Assembly: GCA_019120675.1 (NCBI GenBank)
Contig: DWUQ01000145.1
Location: 1-5,034, forward strand
DNA from: Candidatus Paenalcaligenes intestinipullorum
GTDB taxonomy: Bacteria; Pseudomonadota; Gammaproteobacteria; Burkholderiales; Burkholderiaceae_B
Reading direction: 5' to 3'
Length of the DNA: 5,034 bases
Part shown: one piece after another, positions 1 to 5,034 of the stretch
How the letters are laid out: each line of letters begins with the position of its first letter
Position numbering within the stretch: the stretch's first letter is position 1
Notes under the pieces: model-generated
Seen by the model: only the letters and a program-made list of their open reading frames with translations
The model's database searches: none
Told to the model about the DNA's origin: nothing
Position numbers and translations under genes: made by a program

Positions 1-192
1 AACGCCAGCCACATTACTGGCCACATCCTCGGCCGAAGCACCAGGATAGGTCGCACTAATGGTAACGGTAGGGGGGGCCACATTTGGGTACTGCGCAATG
101 GGCATCGTCGGCAATGACAATAAACCTAATAAGGTAATCCCTAGCGCCACCACCCATGCAAAAATAGGTCGTTCAATAAAAAACTGAGGCAT
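1..192 (-). CDS. RND multidrug efflux pump, inner-membrane subunit (AcrB/MexB-like), N-terminal 64 codons only
   Basis: This is the start of a proton-driven RND exporter of the HAE1 family, the inner-membrane trimer of an AcrAB-TolC-type tripartite pump. The visible protein begins MPQFFIERPIFAWVVAL, matching the very conserved AcrB opening (MPxFFIxRPIFAWV). A first membrane helix follows at about residues 10-28, then the periplasmic segment PIAQYPNVAPPTVTISATYP, also an RND hallmark at this position. The reading frame is open to the window edge, so about 95% of the roughly 1,030-residue protein is missing. The ATG lies only 6 bases after the stop of the adaptor gene. Its ribosome site is weak (a GAG about 10 bases upstream), which suggests translational coupling. 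Family assignment is firm; substrates cannot be judged from this piece. Confidence 0.95.
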   Translation of the reverse strand, partial: MPQFFIERPIFAWVVALGITLLGLLSLPTMPIAQYPNVAPPTVTISATYPGASAEDVASNVAGV

Positions 193-198
193 AGTAGT

Positions 199-1527
199 TT
201 ACTCGTGGGTAGACTCGGCAGCAGGCGTCGTATTTTCAGCATCGCCTGCATCCGCTTTAGATTCGCCAGCGGATACGTTCGTTGACGTGTCGGTATCGGA
301 AGCGCTTGCTTCCTCGTTGTGAGCCCCATACTCTGCGGCTTGCTCTTGCTCAGACGCTTTTTCAGCGCGCTCAGCATCGCTCCACGGCACAGGTGTAACA
401 GGCGAACCAGGACCAATTTTTTGGAAACCAGTGACGATGAGTTTTTCACCGCCCTTTAACCCTTCAACGATTTGGATTTCTCCACCCAGTGTAGAACCCG
501 TCACCACTTTGACAGGTTGAACTTTGTTGTCCTCGTCAATAATCATGACCGAGCGTTCGCCTGAGTTAGAGAATTGCACAGCTTGTGCTGGCACGACAAT
601 CGCATTGTCGCTGGTACCGCGCTCAACGCGAGCACGGACAAACATGCCCGGGAGTAACAACTCATCTGGGTTGTCAATTTCAGCACGCAAGCTAATTTGT
701 CCAGTCGAAGGATCCACCGCAACCCCCGAGAACAACAAGCGCCCTTCTTGCTCGTACTCGTAACCATTATCGAAAAACACGCGCACGGCGGGCCCATTCT
801 CGCCTTGCTTTAAGCTACCATCTGCAATCGCCTGACGTAAGGCCATCAGCTCACTGGCAGGACGTGTAATATCGATATACACCTTATCCAGCTGGTGGAT
901 GGTGGCTAAATGTGTCCCGGAAGTCCCACTTACTAACGCCCCTTCGGTTATCTCCGCCCGTCCAATACGGCCACTAATCGGTGCTTTTACCTTGGTGTAG
1001 CCCAAATTAATTTCGGAGCTTTCTAAGTTCGCTTTGGCCGCAGCCACCCCAGCTTTGGCTTGCTCGCTCTGAGCAATTGCATTTTCGTACTCTTGGCGGC
1101 TCACCGCATTTTCTTTAATTAATGTGGTGTAACGCTTGGCCAAAGAAGCCGCTGCACGGGCATCCGCTTGGGCATTTTGTAACTGTGCGGCCATCTGATT
1201 GCGTTGCGCTTGATACGTGTCAGGATCAATGGTGAACAGCAGCTGGCCTTCCTTGACATCGCTACCTTGGCTAAAATTAATTTCCTCAACAATCCCATCC
1301 ACTCGCGCACGAATTTCCGCTGATTTAATGGCGTCTACTCGTCCAGGCAACTCATCGAACAGCACCACTGGCTTGGTTTCTACGGTAACAAAATTAACGG
1401 GCATAGCGGGCGGCCCTTTGGCCTGATCGGCTTCGGGTTCTTTTTTGCCGCAGGCGGCCATAAGCACTAAGCCTGAACACATCAACAGCTGCAGCGAACG
1501 CTGTCCGAGCGATCGGTAGGTTTGCAT
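199..1527 (-). CDS. RND efflux periplasmic adaptor (membrane fusion protein), AcrA/MexA-like lipoprotein
   Basis: This protein bridges the inner-membrane RND pump to an outer-membrane channel of TolC/OprM type. It has 442 residues. A lipoprotein signal peptide ends in LMAAC, with Cys26 as the lipid-modified residue. The barrel-sandwich (lipoyl) halves lie at about 69-102 and 175-213, flanking an alpha-helical, Ala/Gln-rich hairpin at about 103-172. The second half contains GYTKVKAPISGRIGR (176-190), near-identical to AcrA. The beta-barrel spans about 214-303 with the conserved NPDELLLPGMFVRAR, and a membrane-proximal domain ends near 378. The last ~64 residues form an acidic, Ser/Thr/Ala-rich tail; AcrA itself is about 397 residues. 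The ATG is supported by GGAG 6 bases upstream (1534-1537). It is the first gene of an operon with the RND pump. Family call is firm; the exact orthologue (acrA, mexA, ttgA) is not resolvable. Confidence 0.96.
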   Translation of the reverse strand: MQTYRSLGQRSLQLLMCSGLVLMAACGKKEPEADQAKGPPAMPVNFVTVETKPVVLFDELPGRVDAIKSAEIRARVDGIVEEINFSQGSDVKEGQLLFTIDPDTYQAQRNQMAAQLQNAQADARAAASLAKRYTTLIKENAVSRQEYENAIAQSEQAKAGVAAAKANLESSEINLGYTKVKAPISGRIGRAEITEGALVSGTSGTHLATIHQLDKVYIDITRPASELMALRQAIADGSLKQGENGPAVRVFFDNGYEYEQEGRLLFSGVAVDPSTGQISLRAEIDNPDELLLPGMFVRARVERGTSDNAIVVPAQAVQFSNSGERSVMIIDEDNKVQPVKVVTGSTLGGEIQIVEGLKGGEKLIVTGFQKIGPGSPVTPVPWSDAERAEKASEQEQAAEYGAHNEEASASDTDTSTNVSAGESKADAGDAENTTPAAESTHE

Positions 1528-1594
1528 AGAAAGCTCCGAGAAAATTATGACTAGCAGTCAGCTAAGCATAAAAGGAAACACAGTAAAGAAAGAA

Positions 1595-1623
1595 AGTATA
1601 GGGGGAAAACAGCAGAGTTTCAA
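1595..1623 (-). promoter_or_regulatory. sigma70-type promoter of the efflux operon
   Basis: Read on the minus strand, a -35 TTGAAA (1623-1618, 5/6 to consensus) and a -10 TATACT (1600-1595, 5/6) are separated by the optimal 17 bases. Transcription should start near 1588, giving a leader of about 60 bases before the adaptor ATG at 1527. It is the best promoter-like match noticed in the gap and fits an independent efflux transcription unit. It is predicted from sequence only. Confidence 0.7.
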
Positions 1624-1628
1624 AGTGC

Positions 1629-1700
1629 TTATGCTGTTTATTTACAAAAAATGTACAATTTTGTACCGCATTGGAAACGTCACAGATCGGAACAGCATAA
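1629..1700. repeat. Perfect 10-bp inverted repeat (TTATGCTGTT / AACAGCATAA) enclosing the operator candidate
   Basis: TTATGCTGTT at 1629-1638 is the exact reverse complement of AACAGCATAA at 1691-1700, with 52 bases between. The midpoint of the pair (about 1664.5) nearly coincides with the centre of the inner palindrome (about 1659.5), so the palindromes are nested. The inner arm ends 6 bases from the -35 box of the efflux promoter. The repeat itself is seen directly; a regulatory role is inferred. Confidence 0.6.
1643..1666. promoter_or_regulatory. Overlapping inverted repeats, candidate repressor operator upstream of the efflux promoter
   Basis: A palindrome GTACAA-N2-TTGTAC occupies 1653-1666, and a second one, TACA-N5-TGTA, overlaps it at 1643-1655. 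Together they make an AT-rich array of TGTA/TACA half-sites. Operators of TetR-family efflux repressors (AcrR, TtgR) also use spaced TGTA/TACA-like half-sites upstream of the adaptor gene, which makes this the natural candidate. The site lies about 20-43 bases upstream of the -35 box, so a repressor there would not simply cover the core promoter; an activator or looping is also possible. No regulator gene is in the window. Confidence 0.45.
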
Positions 1701-1728
1701 TGAAAAAACGCTCTATCGCCCCTAAGGC

Positions 1729-2523
1729 TTAACTAAGCAGCAACGCATCGTCTTCGATTTTTTCCCCGCGCACTTTTTCAAACATGGCGAGCAAATCGGT
1801 GACCTCTAAACCTTTGCGGTCCTCGCCACTGATATCCAGCACCACCCGACCTTGGTGCAACATAACCGTACGGTCGCCAACATCGAGCGCTTGGCGCATG
1901 CTATGCGTGACCATCATCGTCGTTAAGGATTGTTGTGCGACCAACTTGGCCGTTAACTGCAGCACAAAATCTGCAGTGCGAGGGTCTAGGGCTGCGGTGT
2001 GCTCATCCAGAAGTAAAATTCGTGAAGGCTGCAACGAAGCCATTAATAAACTCACAGCTTGGCGTTGGCCCCCCGATAGCAAACCAATACGATCCGTTAA
2101 GCGATTTTCCAAACCAAGCCCAAGCATTTCCAAATGCTCTCGAAAATGATCACGCATTGAGGCTTGCACGGCACGTGACAATTTGCGCCCTCGCCCTCGA
2201 GCCGCCGCTAAGGCCATGTTTTCCTCGATGGATAGGTCTTCACACGTGCCCGCCATTGGGTCTTGGAAGACACGCGCTACACGATCGGAACGCCCCCAAA
2301 CCGGCAAGCGGGTTACGTCCTTATCGTCAATAAACACTTGGCCCGAATCAACGGTTTGCTCGCCTGAGATTGCATTTAAAAAAGTAGATTTACCCGCACC
2401 ATTCGAGCCAATCACGGTTACAAACTGACCTTGAGGAATCTCCAAAGACATCCCACGCAAAGCCCGTGTTTCGATGGGCGTACCTGGATTAAAAGTAAGC
2501 TGTAGATTTTGTGCACGCAACAT
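1729..2523 (-). CDS. ABC importer ATPase, TrpXYZ-like family (COG1101-type)
   Basis: This cytoplasmic ATPase powers the importer encoded by the two genes upstream. Numbered from the preferred start (264 residues), all motifs are intact: Walker A GSNGAGKS (39-46), Q-loop Gln87, signature LSGGQ (149-153), Walker B ILLLDE (169-174), D-loop ALD (178-180), H-switch His207. The DEHTAALDP stretch is typical of this importer group, in place of the more usual DEPT. I chose the ATG at 2523. It follows the permease TAA by one base and has AAGG 9 bases upstream. The ATG at 2547 lies inside the permease gene, has no well-spaced ribosome site, and would add eight residues (MQITRRFN) not expected in the family. 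No convincing terminator follows: there is a run of six T on the minus strand (1708-1703) but no good stem before it. Confidence 0.93.
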   Translation of the reverse strand: MLRAQNLQLTFNPGTPIETRALRGMSLEIPQGQFVTVIGSNGAGKSTFLNAISGEQTVDSGQVFIDDKDVTRLPVWGRSDRVARVFQDPMAGTCEDLSIEENMALAAARGRGRKLSRAVQASMRDHFREHLEMLGLGLENRLTDRIGLLSGGQRQAVSLLMASLQPSRILLLDEHTAALDPRTADFVLQLTAKLVAQQSLTTMMVTHSMRQALDVGDRTVMLHQGRVVLDISGEDRKGLEVTDLLAMFEKVRGEKIEDDALLLS

Positions 2524-2524
2524 A

Positions 2525-3433
2525 TTAAAGCGCCTTGTTATCTGCATTTGCCCCGTGACGGCGACGACGTTTGAGCAAAGGAAGTATCAATACGAAGGTC
2601 ACGAGCACAGCGGTGATGAGGTTTAAATCTTGTGCTTTTAAGCCAATAAAATCTGCGTTTAAGGCGAGCGCAATAAAGAAACGATACAGCACCGCGCCAA
2701 TAATGACGGCTAAAGTCGTAATATAAAGCTTACGCGATGGCATAATCCGCTCACCAATAATAACGGCAGCCAAGCCAATGACGATTGTACCAATCCCCAT
2801 AGAAATGTCGGCGTTGCCCTGTGTTTGCGCGAACAAGGCGCCAGCCAACGCCACTAGGGCGTTGGAAATCGCCATACCCGCTACTATCATGGTGCCAGTA
2901 GCGACTCCTTGCGCACGCGCCATACGTGGATTGGAACCGGTGGCGCGCATGGCCAACCCCGTTTCGGTTGAAAAAAACCAATCCAGCAAAAACTTGGCCG
3001 CGAGCACCACGACCAACAACACCAATGTTTTAAATTGATACCAATCAGCAAGGCTTGCCGGCTCAAGCTGACTGAACACGGTCGGCTCCATAATGAGGGG
3101 TACATTCGGGCCACCCATTATGCGCAAATTAATGGAATATAAGGCCGTCATCATTAATATACTGGCCAACAAATCCATAATTTTGAGCTTTACATTCAGC
3201 CAAGCGGTGACCATCCCGGCTACGGCGCCAATCAAGGTCGCAATAACAGTCGCTAAAAAAGGATCCATTCCTTGACTGATCAAGGTGGCCGCACAGGCTC
3301 CTCCGAGCGGAAAGCTCCCATCTACGGTTAAATCTGGAAAACGTAAAATACGAAATGAGATCAGCACCCCTAAGGCCACCAATCCAAAAACAAGGCCAAC
3401 CTCGATGGCGCCCCAAAAAGAATATGCCGACAT
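2525..3433 (-). CDS. ABC importer permease, TrpXYZ-like family (COG4120-type, branched-chain permease fold)
   Basis: This inner-membrane channel subunit of the importer has 302 residues and is strongly hydrophobic. Membrane segments appear at about 8-28, 57-79, 86-103, 135-153, 179-203, 213-227, 236-257 and 270-287. The segment RFPDLTVDGSFPLGGA (31-46) is diagnostic of this family within the broader branched-chain amino acid permease fold. The loop around ETGLAMRATGSNPRMA (157-172) is the likely cytoplasmic contact with the ATPase. The C-terminus is basic (KRRRRH, 288-293), consistent with a cytoplasmic end. The ATG at 3433 fits the family's usual N-terminus, but I see no clear Shine-Dalgarno before it; the region instead holds a small hairpin. 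The binding-protein gene lies 62 bases upstream and the ATPase starts one base after the stop. Substrate is inferred from family only. Confidence 0.92.
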   Translation of the reverse strand: MSAYSFWGAIEVGLVFGLVALGVLISFRILRFPDLTVDGSFPLGGACAATLISQGMDPFLATVIATLIGAVAGMVTAWLNVKLKIMDLLASILMMTALYSINLRIMGGPNVPLIMEPTVFSQLEPASLADWYQFKTLVLLVVVLAAKFLLDWFFSTETGLAMRATGSNPRMARAQGVATGTMIVAGMAISNALVALAGALFAQTQGNADISMGIGTIVIGLAAVIIGERIMPSRKLYITTLAVIIGAVLYRFFIALALNADFIGLKAQDLNLITAVLVTFVLILPLLKRRRRHGANADNKAL

Positions 3434-3443
3434 GCGAAGACTA

Positions 3444-3479
3444 CGCTTATAAAAAAGCGAGCTGCCTAACGTATTAGGC
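3444..3479 (-). promoter_or_regulatory. Intercistronic hairpins between binding-protein and permease genes (leaky-terminator-like)
   Basis: Read on the minus strand, GCCTAA-TACG-TTAGGC (3479-3464) is a perfect 6-bp stem with a four-base loop. Seven bases later comes a run of six T (3456-3451). A second stem, CGCTT-N6-AAGCG (3459-3444), uses that T-run as its loop and ends 10 bases before the permease ATG. The first could act as a partial terminator or as a 3' stabiliser of the abundant binding-protein mRNA. The second could limit permease translation. Repeats are seen; roles are inferred. Confidence 0.5.
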
Positions 3480-3495
3480 CGCCCACAGCTTGGGT

Positions 3496-4461
3496 TTACT
3501 CAATAACTTTGGCAGCGGATTGCACCAGCTCAGCGCTCAGCTCAATACCTTGCTTTTTAGCGGCAGCTGGGTTGACGTGCAACTCCAGCTCAGAGCTGGT
3601 TTCAGAGGCCATATCACCAGGTTTCTCACCCTCTAAGATGCGGATCACCATGGCACCCGTTTGTTTGCCTAAATCAAAATAGTTAATCCCTAAAGCCGCA
3701 ACCGCGCCACGCGGCACACTGTCGGTATCGGAAGCAACTAAGGGAATCTTGGCCTCGTTACCGACACGTACTAAGGACTCGTAGGCGGACACCACGTTAT
3801 TGTCGGTATTCGTATAAATCACATCAACTTTACCGACCAAACTACGAGCGGCCGCGCCGACATCGACGGTACGCGGTGCCGTGGCGGTAACCAACTGCAT
3901 GCCTTCCGTGGCCAGAAGCTCTTCAAGACGTTTGACCACAACCACAGAGTTGGTTTCACCTGGGTTATACACCATCCCGACTTTTTTGGCATTGGGCACA
4001 ATTTGCTTAATGAGTGCTAATTGATCCTCAAGTGATAACGCATCGGAAACGCCCGTAACATTCGTACCACTTGCCTCCATGCCTTTGACCAACTGCGCTG
4101 CAACGGGATCCGTAACCGCAGAATACACCACGGGAATGGAGCGGGTGCCGGCAACCACGGCTTGAGCAGAAGGCGTGGAAATGGCCACAATCACATCGGA
4201 TTTGTCACCAATAAACTTACGTGCGATTTGCGAAGCAATAGCGGGATTGCCTTGAGCGGTTTGAAACTGCCATTTGAAATCGGGACGCTCCGTAATACCG
4301 GCCTCTTGGAGGGCTTCATGGACTCCATCCTTGATTGCATCTAACGCCGGATGCTCAACAATGGAGGAAACGGAAACTGTTTGTGCCAAACCTAAAGTGG
4401 GCGCCAATAAGCCACACGACAGCGTTAAGGCACTCAGCAGTTTAAAGGTGTGTTTTTTCAT
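3496..4461 (-). CDS. ABC importer periplasmic substrate-binding protein, TrpX-like (ABC_sub_bind family, COG2984-type)
   Basis: This is the periplasmic receptor that delivers substrate to the permease. It has 321 residues, starting MKKHTFKLLSAL. The signal peptide is likely cleaved by signal peptidase I after GLA (residue 26), so the mature protein begins QTVSVSS. A Cys at 16 lacks a good lipobox. Family landmarks are VSSIVEHPALDAIKDG (31-46), STPSAQAVV (95-103), GMVYNPGETNSVV (162-174), ASDTDSVPRGAVAALG (243-258) and YFDLGKQTG (261-269). Characterised relatives bind aromatic amino acids (pneumococcal TrpX, tryptophan; Clostridioides difficile CD0873, tyrosine), so an aromatic substrate is a reasonable but unproven guess. 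The ATG at 4461 is preferred because GGAG sits 6 bases upstream; a TTG at 4473 in frame lies over that ribosome site. First gene of the importer operon. Confidence 0.92.
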   Translation of the reverse strand: MKKHTFKLLSALTLSCGLLAPTLGLAQTVSVSSIVEHPALDAIKDGVHEALQEAGITERPDFKWQFQTAQGNPAIASQIARKFIGDKSDVIVAISTPSAQAVVAGTRSIPVVYSAVTDPVAAQLVKGMEASGTNVTGVSDALSLEDQLALIKQIVPNAKKVGMVYNPGETNSVVVVKRLEELLATEGMQLVTATAPRTVDVGAAARSLVGKVDVIYTNTDNNVVSAYESLVRVGNEAKIPLVASDTDSVPRGAVAALGINYFDLGKQTGAMVIRILEGEKPGDMASETSSELELHVNPAAAKKQGIELSAELVQSAAKVIE

Positions 4462-4471
4462 GGAATACTCC

Positions 4472-4487
4472 AAAGCGATGACGCTTT
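4472..4487 (-). promoter_or_regulatory. Leader stem-loop directly against the binding-protein ribosome site
   Basis: AAAGCG-N4-CGCTTT is a perfect 6-bp inverted repeat with a four-base loop. Its last base touches the GGAG ribosome site (4471-4468) of the binding-protein gene. As RNA it could affect ribosome access or protect the 5' end; as DNA the 16-bp palindrome, just downstream of the predicted start of transcription, could be an operator. It is not followed by a T-run, so it is not a terminator. Confidence 0.5.
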
Positions 4488-4495
4488 AACGCGCC

Positions 4496-4523
4496 AGTAT
4501 ACGTGCAAAAACGCCCCATACAA
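4496..4523 (-). promoter_or_regulatory. Candidate promoter of the ABC importer operon
   Basis: On the minus strand a -10 TATACT (4501-4496, 5/6 to consensus, identical to the efflux -10) lies 16 bases after a weak -35 TTGTAT (4523-4518, 3/6). Transcription would start near 4489, only about 28 bases before the ATG at 4461. The weak -35 suggests help from an activator or modest basal activity. The -35 lies inside the hairpin of the preceding gene's terminator. Confidence 0.45.
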
Positions 4524-4531
4524 CGATGGGA
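4507..4531 (-). terminator. Likely intrinsic terminator of the spermidine-synthase-like gene
   Basis: Starting immediately after the stop codon (4534-4532), the minus strand reads CCCAT (4530-4526), a six-base loop, ATGGG (4519-4515), then GCG and five T (4511-4507). A further T-G wobble (4531 with 4514) can extend the stem to 6 bp. The stem is short but GC-rich at its base and properly followed by a U-tract, so termination is plausible though perhaps incomplete. Confidence 0.5.
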
Positions 4532-5034
4532 TTAAGGGATTGTAAACGTAGAATCAATTGGACGCATGGCTAACAGCATTTTTGCCCAACGCCGTGCTGG
4601 CAATCGGGTTTGCACTTCCACCTGAGTGGCACGATCGAGTAACGCTTGAGTACTCATATTGAGCAGTTTTTGATCGGCAAAAGCAAACACCACCACATTG
4701 CCTTCATCAATTTCAGGAAACACCAACACACGCCCGTGAAAGGCTTTTTTAATATGGCGTAAATTTTCCTCATAGCTTGGATGAGAGCCAAATAAATTAA
4801 TACTCACCATCCCCTCAGGGCGTAAGGCCTGGGCGCAGGCTTCATAAAACGCCAAGGAAGAACACACCGGACCTTGTGCCTCGGCATCATACACATCCAC
4901 CATCAACACATCGATACTTTGGGCACGTTGGGGCTGGCGAATCCACTCCTCCGCGTCCGCATGGGTAATCGTTGAACGACGATCAAACGGCAAGCGGAAA
5001 AAAGCCTGACACATACGAGTGACCTGCTCATCCA
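4532..5034 (-). CDS. Spermidine-synthase-like protein (aminopropyltransferase/methyltransferase fold), 3' part
   Basis: This is the C-terminal portion (about 166 visible codons) of a protein with the spermidine synthase Rossmann fold. The frame stays open to the window edge. The ATG at 5014 is internal: the residues before it (DEQVTR) continue into the ACQAFF-like helix (here MCQAFFRLPFD) that follows the nucleotide-binding acidic residue in this fold. The core motif DVLMVDVYDA (4912-4883) corresponds to the SpeE DVIISDCTDP region: both Asp residues of DxxD are kept, but the usual Pro is Ala. FYEACAQALRPEGMVSINLFG then matches the helix and strand after it. The protein may therefore be a genuine polyamine enzyme or one of the many orphan spermidine-synthase-like proteins of unknown substrate; the decisive N-terminal half is outside the window. 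It is probably not co-transcribed with the importer, given the terminator. Confidence 0.8.
   Translation of the reverse strand, partial: DEQVTRMCQAFFRLPFDRRSTITHADAEEWIRQPQRAQSIDVLMVDVYDAEAQGPVCSSLAFYEACAQALRPEGMVSINLFGSHPSYEENLRHIKKAFHGRVLVFPEIDEGNVVVFAFADQKLLNMSTQALLDRATQVEVQTRLPARRWAKMLLAMRPIDSTFTIP

Noticed and set aside
289..303. A 15-base exact repeat, GTCGGTATCGGAAGC, also present at 3721-3735.
   Set aside because: Both copies lie in coding DNA and encode the same residues (ASDTD) in the same frame, in the adaptor tail and in the binding protein. It is explained by shared peptide and codon choice; nothing suggests a mobile or regulatory repeat.
1547..1732. A plus-strand 61-codon open frame in the intergenic region.
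   Set aside because: It overlaps the efflux promoter and operator region, has no recognisable protein features, and its end runs into the ATPase stop on the other strand. It looks like a chance frame.
1703..1738. Possible terminator after the ABC ATPase: a GCTTA-AC-TAAGC palindrome over the stop codon and a T6 run at 1708-1703 (minus strand).
   Set aside because: The palindrome allows only a 4-bp stem and lies about 19 bases before the T-run, and no GC-rich stem directly precedes the T-run. Not enough to call a terminator.
1935..2333. A plus-strand 132-codon open frame opposite the ATPase gene.
   Set aside because: It is antisense to a fully conserved ABC ATPase; its sequence shows no domain and reflects the codon bias of the real gene.
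4462..4531. Possible Trp/Tyr-dependent leader peptide, T-box or TrpR/TyrR operator before the importer operon.
   Set aside because: The space is only about 70 bases, no Trp/Tyr-rich short frame is seen, and I found no match to the TyrR (TGTAAA-N6-TTTACA) or TrpR consensus.
1..5034. CRISPR array, tRNA/rRNA gene, insertion sequence or phage attachment site.
   Set aside because: No regularly spaced repeats, no tRNA-like or rRNA-like stretches and no transposase-like frames or terminal repeats were seen; the window is almost fully occupied by ordinary metabolic and transport genes.

Overview
The window is a compact stretch of bacterial chromosome in which every supportable gene lies on the minus strand, so transcription runs from high to low coordinates. 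The double-membrane efflux genes (AcrA/AcrB type), the lipoprotein signal on the adaptor, and sigma70-like promoters point to a Gram-negative proteobacterium of medium GC. I cannot place it further; beta- or gammaproteobacteria both fit.

In transcription order: (1) 5034-4532, the 3' part of a spermidine-synthase-like (aminopropyltransferase-fold) gene, followed at once by a likely intrinsic terminator; (2) 4461-1729, a three-gene ABC importer operon: periplasmic binding protein, permease, ATPase. It belongs to the family named after TrpXYZ (COG2984/COG4120/COG1101), whose studied members take up aromatic amino acids. A short promoter region precedes it, and hairpins sit in the leader and between genes 1 and 2; (3) 1728-1528, a 201-base intergenic region with a strong sigma70-type promoter and nested inverted repeats that look like a repressor operator; (4) 1527-199 and 192-1, the start of an RND multidrug-efflux operon: a lipoprotein membrane-fusion adaptor with an unusual acidic C-terminal tail, then the first 64 codons of the inner-membrane RND pump.

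Functionally this is an amino-acid-type importer next to a tripartite exporter. They appear to be separate transcription units, because the exporter has its own promoter. However, I see no convincing terminator after the importer ATPase, so some read-through into the efflux operon is possible. The outer-membrane channel and any local regulator of the pump are not in the window. I did not find a clearly new system. The most interesting parts are the regulatory DNA (nested palindromes before the pump, hairpins in the importer operon, an overlapping terminator and promoter) and the adaptor tail.
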